Source: Saxidomus purpurata
Taxonomy: Eukaryota > Mollusca > Bivalvia > Venerida > Veneridae
Length of the DNA: 64,000 nt
Reading direction: 5' to 3'
NCBI GenBank assembly: GCA_022818135.1
Contig: JAFMSR010000010.1
Span: 11,701,789-11,765,788 of the forward strand
A program made the position numbers and the translations under genes. Under the pieces are notes generated by a model. That model did not search any database. It saw only the letters and a program-made list of their open reading frames with translations, and was not told where the DNA came from. This document shows positions 13,213-24,288 of the stretch, one piece after another; positions within the stretch are counted from its first letter, which is position 1; each line of letters starts with the position of its first letter.

Positions 13213-16200
13213 TTAAAAAAAAAAAAAAAAAAGGGGGTTTTTTTGGTTTTTTTTTTTTTTTTATTAATAATTACATTCAACACGAAATTATCGTAGTCCA
13301 ATTACGGAGATTAATTATAAGTATTTTAATTATCTTTCCTAATTACATGTTCTGGCCATGCTAAAAAATGAATTACGCGTGATTATTAACAAGAAAATAT
13401 GGAGTAGCTTTCTGTACATAGTATGGTTTAGATGTAATATGATAACGAGTTACAATCCCTTTTGAATTGTCATTTGATATGAATTAATGACCTTAAATCA
13501 ATGACAGAGAAACAGCAGCCGCGTACTCAATAATAAATTCAAAAGTTTCAGATCAACCGCTATGAATGAAACGTAGCATACACGTTTTCTTTGTCATTTA
13601 CCACTGTTAATCAGCTGGGTTAATCTACAAGTTTGCATTTATAGTTCATATGTTCTTAACTTAGCTTTTTGTTCTATAAAATCATAACGTTTCATAAATT
13701 ATGTTTTATTCAAGCAATTAAATTGTAGAATACGAACTTATAGATCTGGACACATCTCAAAATTCAGGTCAGGACACAAATTCGTAAAAGTACATGTAAG
13801 TATTAATAGTCAGTGACGTAGACACTTACAGAACTTTTGATTACCATTTTATAATGACTAAATACCTTGATGCCATATTATTTAAAAACATATTTGGCAC
13901 ATTTTACTGCATTGTTGCCACATGATTTGGCGATATTTAAAGAACTCAGTGCAGTAAATGTGTTTATAATTAACGTGCAATCAAATTTCGTATAACTCAA
14001 TTGTATTCTTGGTAAACGTTTTCAGTTGTAATACGCTGACTGAATGAACACTGTGTATTATTTGTGTTTATAATTAACGTGCAATCTTCATAGAATCAAT
14101 TTATTACTGGAAAACTTTAAATTAAAGAAGTTTTAAATGGCACATGGATCGATTTTAATTTGCTAAATGAACTATCTGAGTGCAAGCGTTTGACGTAAAA
14201 TCATCTTGACAATCTTTAAATAGATTTGTATTATTGCTGACAGTTTCTGAAATGTTAACCGTGCCCGATACACCTATTAAAAGTTAACTAAACTTCGTAC
14301 TGAACCAAAACAGACTTTTCTGGGGAATTAAGGAGTGTGGTATTTAAATCATACATAACAGAAGGCTTAATTGGCAAACGCTGCAATCAATCCATCTAAT
14401 TTAAATTAGAATCTGCACATTTGTTGATGCAACAGAACGGAATAAGAGTTGCATAGCAAGGCGAACCATGACTGTATTAAAATGTCACGAATATCATAAC
14501 TATGTCATTCAAACTTAAGTAGATAATGGTAAACCACGTACATTTCAAAGTGAAAATTATGTTATAAAAATAAAAGAATTGTTTCATTAAGCGCCAGTAT
14601 GGGCAGACTTGTTTGATTACGCCGTTTACGCCGGCGGGGTACTACTTTACGTCGGTAGCACTTAATTGAAAACGGCTGGTGAAATGTCAAAGGGCAACTC
14701 ACTTGATTGGACTAGTGTCGCTTTGCAGCGCAAGCGAACCGGGGCAATGGGCGTACGCCGATTGTTTGATAGGCGTAGCGCGAGCGTACCCCGCTGCGGA
14801 AGAATACAAAATGGCGGAAAAGTTATGGTACGGTATTTGGAATAAGAGAAAATAATATGATAAAATGTGCATATTTTGTTTTCTCATCGTCATATTCAAA
14901 AAATTGTTTTTTTGTGATGGAAGCCACAGTGACCAACAAACTTGGCACGGAAGCAACCATTTTCGTAGCCGTTTGTAGGGCACCAACTAGCCTGGTAAGC
15001 CGGTCACATGGCGGCTTACGTTAAGTCACGTGAGCGGTGTAACCCAATCATGGGGAAAGACTGCAGATTTACAAAGAAATAATTTCAAACACTAAGTATG
15101 CGCCGCGCCAGACCAATTTATGTTCGTAAATACATCAGAATGAACACTAATCAAAATTACAAAATATTCTAAAACTTAAGTATTCATTTCTTTACGCAAA
15201 AGTATTTTATGTTGATTCATTTCACATTTGTCAGAAAACGAGTCATAAAACGGAAGCATATTCTATAATCGAGGAGTAGACTTTTCTAATTTTGTATGTT
15301 ATATAAGGCTCTGTTAACGGAAATTCACTTATCTACGACTCGCGTACATTCACCAAATTAAAAGCATTTTGTTGTATATCTTTTATTTTCCATGTTGAAT
15401 ATGTATGTACCTCAAGATATATTCTGCTATAAATATTTGTTAATAGCCAAAGGTAAGCTTATGTCGATTTGTTAATAGCCAAAGGTAAGGTTATGCCGAT
15501 TTGTTAATAGCCAAAGGTAAGGTTATGCCGATTTGTTAATAGCCAAAGATAAGGTTATGCCGATTTGTTAATAGCCAAAGGTAAGCTTATGCCGATTTGT
15601 TAATAGCCAAAGATAAGGTTATGCCGATTTGTTAATAGCCAAAGGTAAGGTTATGCCGATTTTGACATTAAACGGAGACTTGCAAACTGTAGAAAAGTGT
15701 AGCAGACGCAAAAATCATCGATGTCACTTAATATGAACAATTGCTGTTGGACATTTATATAAGGTTAATATAATTATGTGGATTATTATAGAACTGGTGT
15801 GTGGCCTGATTCTACCAATGCAGACACACATATACTTAATCAAGTTGTGTCTACAATACATGGCCAACTTTACTTATATAAACAACAGTTTGTAATAAGA
15901 AAACTAATTAATTAAACTCCACGAAAAGAATTTTCGCACGTACTAAACATGATTTTAGTATGTAATAGAAATGTTAAGCACGCCTTATACACATGTAAAA
16001 ATGCATTCAATCTTGTTTTAAATAATATTATATATTTATGTCTGTGTGTTTGAAGCGCATCCAGACTTTCACTTTGAACGCATGTGTAATTGTCCAATGC
16101 ACAGCCGGAAGGGTAATCATTTTCTCATAGATGATTTTTCGAAAACATTATTGTTATATGAACATTGTCAACACTTGGTGTTAAATATAAATTTTCTTGA

Positions 16201-17957
16201 TGACGTTGCTACAATTTCCTATATGAATATAGGACCATTTTTCCCCTTTCATAGAATTTCTTCAAACTTGGCATTTGACAGAGAATCAAGTTTGAAACAG
16301 AAATATGAAATAAAAGTCAAAGTATATGGCTTTGCTCTTGAAAATAGCTGCCCTTGAAAATGAGAAAATATGACAAAATGCTGAGTTCAAGGGCAGATAA
16401 TTCCAGATCAATGCCAGTGACCTGTGATTTTTCATCAGATGTTTTAAACTAGATCTTTAGTCAAAATGCCAAAATCTAAAAAAGACATTCTATGAAAGCG
16501 ATAGTTTGACCCTATATACATATTCGAAGCTGTAGCAAACGTGCTTAAAATCATTAATTCGTCTGCTTTTACTGTCCCTGTCAAAATACAAATTGCAATA
16601 CAAAATCAATTTAACAACAACCTAATTCCAAGAGCTTAATTAATATGTAAATAAAGATGAAATACACTGATATACTCAAATAGACATATCTGTTATGTGG
16701 TTACTGTCATCACGTGATAATCTTCTTTTTTCAAGCAACAAGTCCTCAAAATTTTAGTGATACTATCCATTTACTATCCCGTACATAAATACATTTAATT
16801 TAGTAAATCTCAAGGAAATGAAAGTATAAAGCGTCTTGTGAATGGTGAAATCATTTCAAACAAGACTTACCTTTTTCGTAGCAAACAAGAAATTTAGCTC
16901 TGCATCCGGCGTCAACCCATATGTTAGAGTCGTCAAGGACACCAAAGTTCTTTTTTCTTCCAACATTACACTTGTCATAGGAGTCGCTATATTCCCTCAT
17001 GATCTGAACCTAAAAGGCGAATAACATTAAGACAGATTAACAGGTTAGATCACCTATTTGTTTTTCTTTTAATTAATTGAAATGCTGCAGTAAAAGCCAA
17101 AGGCAACGGGATAGTCAGAGCTTATTGGGTGTCTTTTATATGTACATTAACGTATCTAAAAACAGGAGTTAAAATGATGTTTCAATACAGTGTTCAAAAT
17201 GTTCTCTCATAAATTCCTTTATTCAGATGACTTGCCGCCTTTGCTTACTTACTATTAGGAATTTGCTGTCTTGAGAAACGTTTTCTTCTTACAAAATATA
17301 GGCTTCGTAATAACGAATTGTGTCTGGTGTCACTATAAGGGGGCCATAATTACCAAATATGTTATTCTCTGCTAATAAAATTGGTTGCTGTTCACCACTG
17401 TTTGCTGCATCGCGTTCGATTAAACTGGTTTTTTTTGGACGAAATGATACTTCTAGTACTTCATTTCCTTATCTTGGTAATTTTGTTTGTCCCCATAGAC
17501 TTGACATTTCCTTACCTGAGTAATTTTGTTTGCCCCAGCGACTGGACAGTCCCCTGCCTGAGTAATTTTGTTTTCCATCATCGATTAGACTTTTCCTTAT
17601 GTAAATAATTTTGTTTGCCCAAATCGACTAGGCATTTCCTTACATGAGTGATGTTGTTTGCCCCAGCGATTGAAAATTTACTTACATGAGTAATTTTGTT
17701 TGCCCCATCGACTAGACATTTCCTTATCTGAGTAATTTTGTTTCTCCCCATAGTTTTGACATTTCCTAACCTGAGTAAATTGGTTTGCCCCATCGACTGG
17801 ACATTTCCTTACCTGGGTAATTTTGTTGGTCACCATTGACTAGACATTTCTTTACCTGAGTAATTTTGTTTGCCCCAGCGATTGGACATTTCCTGTAAAC
17901 CTTCGTTTTGCAGCTTAAACAGTTCATTTCAACAGCTTCATCAGGACAGTTGTAAAC
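9279..17957 (-). CDS. cysteine-rich protein with two DUF3011-like (lectin-like) modules, spliced
   Basis: Four exons join in compatible phase: 17901-17957, 16871-17009, 9842-9905 and 9279-9366 (TAG at 9279-9281). The first module has YNCPDEAVEMNC, then YDKCNVGRKKNFGVLDD and the core IWVDAGCRAKFLVCY. The second has ISMLWRYSG, CKENQTWGY and IWVDRGCSGVFRVVW, then stop. The pairing of a WG or FG turn with IWVDxGC and a closing F-V-aromatic strand matches the DUF3011 type as I know it; a carbohydrate-binding role is plausible but is inference. Phases are 0-0, 0-1, 1-2 and 2-end, which is hard to get by chance. The 5' end is not in these exons; see 20145-20660. Further exons between these are possible, particularly in the 7 kb intron 9906-16870. 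Confidence 0.68.
9367..9841 (-). other. intron between exons d and c of the DUF3011-like gene
   Basis: 475 bp, GT-AG bounded. No repeats recognised. Confidence 0.6.
9842..9905 (-). CDS. DUF3011-like gene, exon c
   Basis: 64 nt: two bases, 20 codons (LHGLRLNIDIKISMLWRYSG), two bases. Acceptor CTACAG|GT, donor GGAAA|GTAAGT. Its start phase matches exon b and its end phase matches exon d, and the resulting RYSGNCKENQTWGY junction has the spacing expected of the family. Confidence 0.6.
12036..12935. mobile_element. 900 bp non-autonomous DNA transposon with TTAA target duplication
   Basis: The ends are imperfect inverted repeats: GGGGGCTCACTGCTGAAATT at the left and, reverse complemented, GGGGGATCACTGGTAAGGTT at the right. 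TTAA flanks both sides (12032-12035 and 12936-12939). There is no ORF. TTAA duplication is typical of piggyBac-type elements; family assignment is inference. Duplication copy A lacks it at the matching place, so it inserted after the duplication. Confidence 0.75.
13087..13262. repeat. long T homopolymer tract with A and G runs
   Basis: A T-run with one AGGG break, a further pure T-run of roughly 90 bases, then A-runs, GGGGG and more T. The apparent poly-Phe and poly-Lys frames across it are artefacts of base composition. Exact length is likely unreliable in any assembly. Confidence 0.9.
15439..15662. repeat. 32 bp minisatellite, 7 copies
   Basis: Seven near-identical copies of a unit beginning GTTAATAGCCAAAGGTAAGC, at 15439, 15471, 15503, 15535, 15567, 15599 and 15631, differing by a few substitutions (AAGG/AAGC, AGGT/AGAT). 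Confidence 0.95.
16871..17009 (-). CDS. DUF3011-like gene, exon b (first IWVDAGC core)
   Basis: 139 nt encoding 46 residues, starting VQIMREYSDSYDKCNVG and ending FLVCYEK plus one base. Acceptor TTTTAG|GTT, strong donor AAAAG|GTAAGT. The core IWVDAGCRAKF is the recognisable part. Confidence 0.72.
17450..17893. repeat. 42-43 bp minisatellite, about 10 copies
   Basis: Units start near 17478, 17521, 17563, 17606, 17649, 17691, 17733, 17776, 17818 and 17861, each with a TAATTTTGTTTGCCCCA-like core. On the minus strand several units read CTCAGGTAAGGAAATGTCC, so they contain a consensus splice donor. The mix of 42 and 43 bp units breaks any reading frame, so it is not protein-coding. Confidence 0.9.
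17901..17957 (-). CDS. DUF3011-like gene, exon a (CPDE exon)
   Basis: 19 codons, VYNCPDEAVEMNCLSCKTK, phase 0 at both ends. The acceptor is GCTAG|GTT. The donor is AAG|GTTTAC, weaker than the consensus. Immediately after the donor the 42-43 bp minisatellite begins. Confidence 0.6.
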
Positions 17958-18559
17958 CTAGCGCAAAAGTTTGATATTAATGTTCAATGGATAGAAATAC
18001 TTAACTAGGTCATCTTTTAAGCGTTAACATTAATTACTTTTACCATTCCTAATGTTCAGTAAAATAAGGTTTCATCTGTGAGTGCATTTCAAACAGGTGT
18101 GATTGTTGAACATGTGATTTTAAGTTGTTATTTAACAATATATTAATGAAGAATAGAACTTTAAATATTAACTTAAACTCAAATAAAACTCGAAATACTT
18201 CTTCTTTTAATGATGTCACTATTGGTTTGACAGAAATGTAAAATATGTTGAATTCAATTCGTAGGACAAACAAACGACGGTGTCTTACAAATTGAATTTA
18301 TTAATACGAACACTTGTCTGGCGTTCTTTAATATAGTTTACACACAAAAAGGTCAATGTATTCAATTAAAAGTTAGATTTGAAGATGGAAAAGAAAACCT
18401 GCCTACAATTTTTAGGTCTTGCTTCACACACAAAAAACGTACAAAAACTCTTTCACAACTAAACTTATCGCAGTGTTACTTACACATTTACTTATAAAAA
18501 AAGTTTTTAAAACCGTATGAACATTATTATGTAAAATTACCTTTCTAAAGTAAAAGGTG

Positions 18560-18936
18560 TGGTGATATAGTTTAGTTTATTATCATAAGCAATAGACCAT
18601 ATGGCCATGAGCATACATGCAAATATAAATGTATAAACAGTAAGTGACATAATGTCAAGGTCAACATGTACATTATACACAAACATACAGCGTGAGGTAC
18701 ATGAGGTATAAATTAATTATAATAAAACAATATGATTTCTAATCTCAAAAGCTTTATGTGCGAATATAGCAAATTCTGTTGATACCAATTTTTTCAGATT
18801 TCATTAATTCAGTAAATTTCGGTATATTCGGTCTTGACCAATAATATTTTTTAATATACATTTTTCTCAGATCATTGTAAAGTGGACATTCTAATGATAT
18901 ACTTAACAAATTGTCACATATGCTGAACAAAGCCAC
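18560..18936 (-). pseudogene. LINE C-terminus and 3' tail
   Basis: The minus strand encodes LLSISLECPLYNDLRKMYI, then KKYYWSRPNIPKFTELMKSE and KAFEIRNHIVLL, the C-terminal LINE ORF2 pattern (ECPxYNDLRxxY, FxxLMKSE). It is followed by a 3' region with CATGGCCATATGGTCTATTG and an AATAAA-type end near 18575. It sits in the intergenic or intron space between 17958 and 20144. Confidence 0.65.
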
Positions 18937-19449
18937 GTTCCTAATTACTTAGACTTCTCTAATGGTATTAAGTATACGTTTGCTAGAGAAAGCAGTTTAT
19001 TTCTGGCATGCAATGACAGGCATATTTATTTATACACCGTTAGGAAAAGGACTTTATGTTGAGACAGTAGTTGATTGACTTAACAATACATCTAGATCGA
19101 TTACTTGGATGACATGTTCAACTATATAACAAATGCTTTTCTGGTATGGCTAAAACATAAAAACCTATTGAATTAGAGCTAAACAATTCTATCACATCAA
19201 ACAAAGACGATGCATTTTAAGACTAACAATTAAGTATTACTAATATGGAAATATCCGCTGAGATATATGACAAGAGATATAGGGTATATGTCAATATTTC
19301 AGGAATAGGCAAATCTGTCAGCGAAAAAGGATAAGCTGTAGACTTTAAGACCATTGACATTCAATATAGTCAATCATTCACATGTTTATGGCACTGCTCC
19401 TAGTGCTACATCACACGGAGTCTACATACATATCACAAATTAGTCGTTT

Positions 19450-19650
19450 TCTTATTAGTCGGTTGTAAAAGCTCCTGGGGAGCTTATGTTGATTTGTTTG
19501 TACCTCTTGTCGACTCAAAATAAATTGTATTGTATTGTATTGTATTGTATTGTATTGTATTGTATTGTATTGCATTGCATTGCATTGCATTGCATTGCAT
19601 TGCATTGCATTGCTTTGTATTGTATTGTATTGTATTGTATTGTATTACCT
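19450..19650 (+). mobile_element. LINE 3' end with pentanucleotide microsatellite tail
   Basis: AAGCTCCTGGGGAGCTTATG, then CTCAAAATAAATTGTATTG, opening into (TTGTA)n (TTGCA)n (TTGTA)n at about 19525-19645. The same tail occurs at 51668-51745 after LINE RT sequence, so it is the 3' end of one LINE family. Confidence 0.7.
19525..19645. repeat. compound pentanucleotide microsatellite
   Basis: Blocks of TTGTA, then TTGCA, then TTGTA again, all in one phase. The alternating block structure produces long but meaningless cysteine/isoleucine-rich frames on both strands. Confidence 0.95.
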
Positions 19651-20144
19651 GGTCTAATTCAGAAGAATGTAAAACAAGAAATCTTAACATGGCTTAAAAG
19701 TAATTACAACAAGTTTATCGTTACCATGGTAAATTTTGACAAACATTTACCAAATTATACAACAGATCCTCCGATCATCTGGATAAATATAGTGCTACTC
19801 TATATATTTTATACAGTACTAGAAATTATCCAGTCTAATTCCTATGATTCATTAAACTCTGTAATCACAAAATTTCTAACCAGTTAACCCTGCCTGGTTT
19901 AGTAAAATCTATATACATGTATTATAAAACAAATGTTTACATTTGTTTTCGCAAACTGACACTCACAAATTTAAACGAAAGGACGTTACAACGGAATTAA
20001 TAACACAAATATGCTTCAATATCGTGACAAAATTAACTCAGTATTTCGTTTGAAATTTCAAAACATTATATTGCAATGACTTTTGTTACATCAAACGTTA
20101 GTAGTATTTCTCATGTACAATGGTCTTGATAAGTTAAAAATCAA

Positions 20145-20660
20145 TTAATTTAAACCAACACTTATTTTTGTATCGCTGCCAGTCTGTGGTTTTCCTTTTG
20201 TAGGTTTTGATGGAAGCTTCTGTCTCTTTTGTGTCTTAGACGATTTCCTATTATTTTTCTTCTTTCTTGCCTTTAATCTGGACTTTTGCCTGTCCATACG
20301 GTCATTTCTTTGATTTCCACCCTTCATAATACCTCTAGTTTCTACCGTTTCGAGAAACGCACCTAGAAAAGACAAAAAGACACAATTTGTCTGTAAGGAA
20401 ATTGAAATCTAGACAAATCGCCAATAAAACATTATAAAATACTTATAGCAAAATAACCTGCAAATTCAGAAAAAAAAGCCTTTCATCTTCCTTTTGTATT
20501 GTTACAATGGCATTTAACTCGCATGTAGCCTAAACTGCCCTAAAACTGTCTATGTAATACGCAATACTACTCTGACGTCATCAAACAATTAGTTCTTACC
20601 CATTATGAAGAAACAAACTCCGAGACAAAATATGAGATGGTGGCACTGAATAAACCACAT
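20145..20660 (-). CDS. signal peptide plus highly basic secreted peptide, 2 exons
   Basis: Exon 20600-20660 encodes MWFIQCHHLIFCLGVCFFIM plus one base, a convincing signal peptide, with donor ATGG|GTAAG. Exon 20145-20362 has acceptor TTTCTAG|GT and continues in frame as GAFLETVETRGIMKGGNQRN, then a long Lys/Arg/Gln/Ser stretch (ARKKKNNRKSSKTQKRQKLP) ending SVGLN and TAA. As written the product is 92 residues. It lies on the same strand and just upstream of the DUF3011-like exons, so it may be that gene's 5' end if an internal donor is used (the only phase-0 candidates are weak), or a separate basic peptide gene. No cysteines occur after the signal. I do not recognise a named family. Confidence 0.5.
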
Positions 20661-23600
20661 TTTGTTGCTATGTGAATTTATTTCCCAGGGCTTAATCCCT
20701 TTTTTGTTTCCCTCACGCTGTCTAACTTGCAGAGATATGTTTTGATTTAAAGGTACTCCAACTAGAATATCGTATCTATTCATTCGTAGTAATTGGTCAA
20801 TTGCTTTCTGGTGCATGAATCTGTATTATAAATGGGGGTTGACATTCTTGCTAACAAAAGCGTTTGGCTTAAGCCGCGTGTTTCTGCTGGCGAAAAGGGA
20901 AGTCGACCTGCTAGTATATTGCATTTATAAGTACTGATATGGTAACTATTAATTTACGTACAATGATATACACGTCTTGTTCTTCACGCGTTGAGCATGT
21001 AATACATTTGGAATAAGCGCCATTTGATCATTTAGTGGCTCATTTTTTCTGATCAGTATCAACTGTTACAGTGTAATGTTGGCCTTTATCCTATAGAGAA
21101 GCATGTACAGTTTGTCCGATATTTGCATTGCGTACCTTTAACTAATCTTAAATGTATTATGTCACAGATGTGAATAAATACATTATAATATAGCAAAATA
21201 TGTGAAAACCTATTCTATTGAGGCTGTTACTTCTTTTACAGCCATTTATTTACGTCTTATAGCCAATTTTAACCATAACTTGGCTACAGATGTTTAATTT
21301 CCTTCTCTATACCATAATTTAAAGCATGTTTGGAGGAAAAAAAGTTTTATGCAGCTATAGGAGGAAGAATAATCAAAGCGCTGTGAGCGCTGAATGCCTG
21401 TTGGCTATAGATTAACTCCCCTAAAAACAACCTTAGACCTTTGTGATTTACGCTGAACCTTACCTTAAGCGCGGGTCGAAATGTGCAGAGGACGACATTT
21501 AATATACGACACAGAATATATGCTTAACACAAACATATGGGCGCCAGGGAAGTTTTCTTTATTATAAAACGAACGTTAAATGGAAATAATCACATGGTCA
21601 ACATTTTAAATTGTTTGAGAGACTAATAAAAATGATTCGATCTGTGCTTTGTTCAACTTCAAGCAATATGATCTTATGATGTGGATCGAAACTTATTGTG
21701 TACCATGGACAAGACCTTAAAACAGAAATAAATAAACAAAGCAATACCAGCAATGAAATGTATATATAGTACTGTACAATATGTATAACAGGGAAAACCA
21801 GAAAAGTGATTCTTGGCTACCTTGTAATCGGTGAAACCGTTCACTGGGCCCACTCAGCTCTTGACAAGCAGGGTCAGCTTCGATAAATGGCGGGTGATTT
21901 TGCTCACATGAGAAGGATCTCGGGAATGTACGTAAATTATATCCTTTTTTAAAGAAATTCATTTTCAGTTAAATGTAATCTTTCGAAATTAGAAAGTTGT
22001 CAATGAAAAAACATCAGTAATTTGAAAATCAAACTACAAACTCTTATATCGAGCTCCGTGCGTTCCGTAAATATCCGTACTTTTCCGTGATATGCATATG
22101 ATTATCTTCCGTAATAATTTAACAGCGCAGTAATTTCTAAAACTGAGTCCATAAAAAAATTTGTAAAGGAGCCCGTAAGCTATGGACCTTTCTGCAATCG
22201 GTTGAAGTTGTACTGTTCTATTGTTAACATATTCTTATCATATGCAACATTCAATCAGAAGGTTGATCTGGTCTGTCTGGCACTACTTTCCCATAGCGCA
22301 TGTTTACAGTTGTTATCAGTTAAACTGTTTGAACTGTGGTATGCTAACTTAGGCCTAGGGGACATTCAGTCCCCAAGCCAAAAATGGCCACAAAAATAAG
22401 ATGCTACTAAATACAGGTGTTTTTTATATTAAAACAGTCAATTAAGATACTGTAACATCAGTTTTGACTGCGAAAGGGAAATGGCTGTTTTAGTGTATAC
22501 GTAACTTTTATGCATGTTCAACGGTACATATAACAATAGACTCGCCGTAATTACATACTCTATTTTTGAATGTAAATTTTAACTGTACTGTAGTCAGTAC
22601 TCCGCAATAGATGAGATGCTTGCAGTTACGTTTTCCTTGTCTGCATGAAAAGTATGAGCTACTTATTAAAACAATGCTAAAAGAAGAAATTAACTTAATT
22701 ATCTCTAAAACTGACTGGAAGTTTCTTAAAACAGTATTTCAGTTTGCAAAGCCTAACGCCCACTAGACGCACACATATCAATGAACTATTAAATTATATC
22801 ATCTTAATAAAATTATATTGATTAACGTTGTGATGATTGGAAAATAAGCCACCTTGCAACCTATAATTAGCCGTTGGCATGATTTCTGATTAGTCTCGAA
22901 GGAGATGGAAATAGAGGGCTGTACGAAATAAAAAGTCTGGACGGGCGATGTAGCAGCAAACTTAGAAGTTAATAGTTTCCATTTCCGTTGGTGAAAACTG
23001 TCTCCATTATATCTTACTTAAGTCATTGCATTAAGTCAAATTGTGTAAGTCAGTTAGTCTCTTGGGCATGTCAAATTGCAAAGAAACACTAATTAGACTG
23101 GATTTAATCAAAAGTAATGTTTTTTCAGTCCTTCGTTACGATTGCGTAGTACAAAAATACCTCCGCAGTCAGACACTGTGGTTTAAAATGATCAAAACAT
23201 TGGAAAGAAATAGATTGAAAACTCGTCCCGACATTTTGCATATAAAAGTGTATTAAAATGCCATATTACAGACTTGAGGATACAGGAATATGTCCATTTT
23301 TGGTCGTAATATGTCTGAAGTATCACTATTTGTTTAATCAAGAAATATTCTGTATCTTCTAGAAGACCTTGAGCTATTTCTTTTTTAAAATATGACCGTT
23401 TCAGTGCTGGAATTACTGGTGAACTCAGGTCATTCTTTAATCTTCCTGGTAAACCGTCATTTGTTCAGCAAGTTAGATTGTTGTCCTTTGCTTGACGTAA
23501 CAGATTTTCATTTAGTAATACGTGGAGTCAGAGGAAGAGCGAGTTTGGCATGCAACAAATCGGTTTAAAAGCCCCGTTACCAACAGTCGGTCCACGTTGC

Positions 23601-24288
23601 AACCTATTTCTTTATCATATGCGTGTCCTGCGCTCTGTTGCGTTTCTGCGTTAGTGTGCACGTAAATACATTTAATCTAAATAGTGATTGTGGAAAACTT
23701 GTTTTCTTGAATACATTGTTTTGGATAAAATCTATATACTTCCTTTCACTCTTTCTTTCTTCAGTAAGTGACAATGGCTCAGTGCAAGACAATAGAAAGA
23801 TATTTGTTATTCGGTATGTATGTAATAGTTACGACTTTTTGGCAATGAAGTCTCGATGGGTATCACAGTATGAAATTAAAATTATGTCTTCCGCCGTACT
23901 CTGCATCAGATAAGGTTTTCACCGAACATAATTATATTACACTCGATAAAATAAGTGAATGTGGGAAATGCAACAGGGTGAGAAATTATCATGGTTCAAC
24001 GTTTTTCAGGACATCATGAACAACATGTTTATATGCACGTTCTAAGCCAAAATGTTTTAAACTTTAAGATTATATTCTTACAGCAGTGTTTCGGGTTATG
24101 TCTGTATTGGTATGTCTGTACTGTTGTGACGTATGGGTGGATTATGTTCTAATTCAACAAAAACACTCGTTGTTACCAGACGATATATCCCGAGACTACC
24201 CCAGCTTCCTACTCCAAAGGTCAAAATGTCTTACAAACATTATAATACCCACGCGTCGTGTTTGTTCCATATTATTATTCTTCTCTGA
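20661..24288. other. no confident gene
   Basis: AT-rich 3.6 kb. A minus-strand frame at about 21800-21962 (SFSCEQNHPPFIEADPACQE) with a possible donor after CTACAAG has protein-like composition, but I cannot tie it to a family or a neighbouring exon. Nothing else is supported. Confidence 0.4.

Larger units (their letters stand above)
7265..15830. repeat. segmental duplication, copy B with insertions
   Basis: The same order of landmarks as copy A, but with an extra segment of about 3.6 kb (8370-11985, which holds exons c and d of the DUF3011-like gene), the 900 bp TTAA element and the T-tract. Confidence 0.75.
9906..16870 (-). other. long intron of the DUF3011-like gene
   Basis: About 7 kb between exons c and b. 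It contains the TTAA-flanked element 12036-12935, the homopolymer tract 13087-13262, the second half of the segmental duplication and the 32 bp minisatellite 15439-15662. Additional small exons cannot be excluded. Confidence 0.5.

Noticed and set aside
13026..13364. Long poly-Phe and poly-Lys open frames
   Set aside because: Pure products of the T/A homopolymer tract; no coding signal.
14699..14986. 95-codon minus-strand frame in a GC-richer stretch
   Set aside because: Higher GC with CGCxxGCG phrases suggests a small repeat or promoter-like patch; no protein motif and no splice partners.
15439..15662. Possible CRISPR array
   Set aside because: Units are directly abutting 32 bp tandem repeats with no unique spacers, in an animal genome.
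16046..16357. 103-codon plus-strand frame
   Set aside because: No recognisable motif, and it lies in an intron of the opposite-strand gene.
17578..17793. Minus-strand frame with repeated KITQIRKCLVDGAN-like units
   Set aside because: It comes from the minisatellite; units alternate between 42 and 43 bp, so no frame is kept.
19411..19887. Cys/Ile/Leu- and Gln/Tyr/Asn-rich frames on both strands
   Set aside because: Translations of the pentanucleotide microsatellite.
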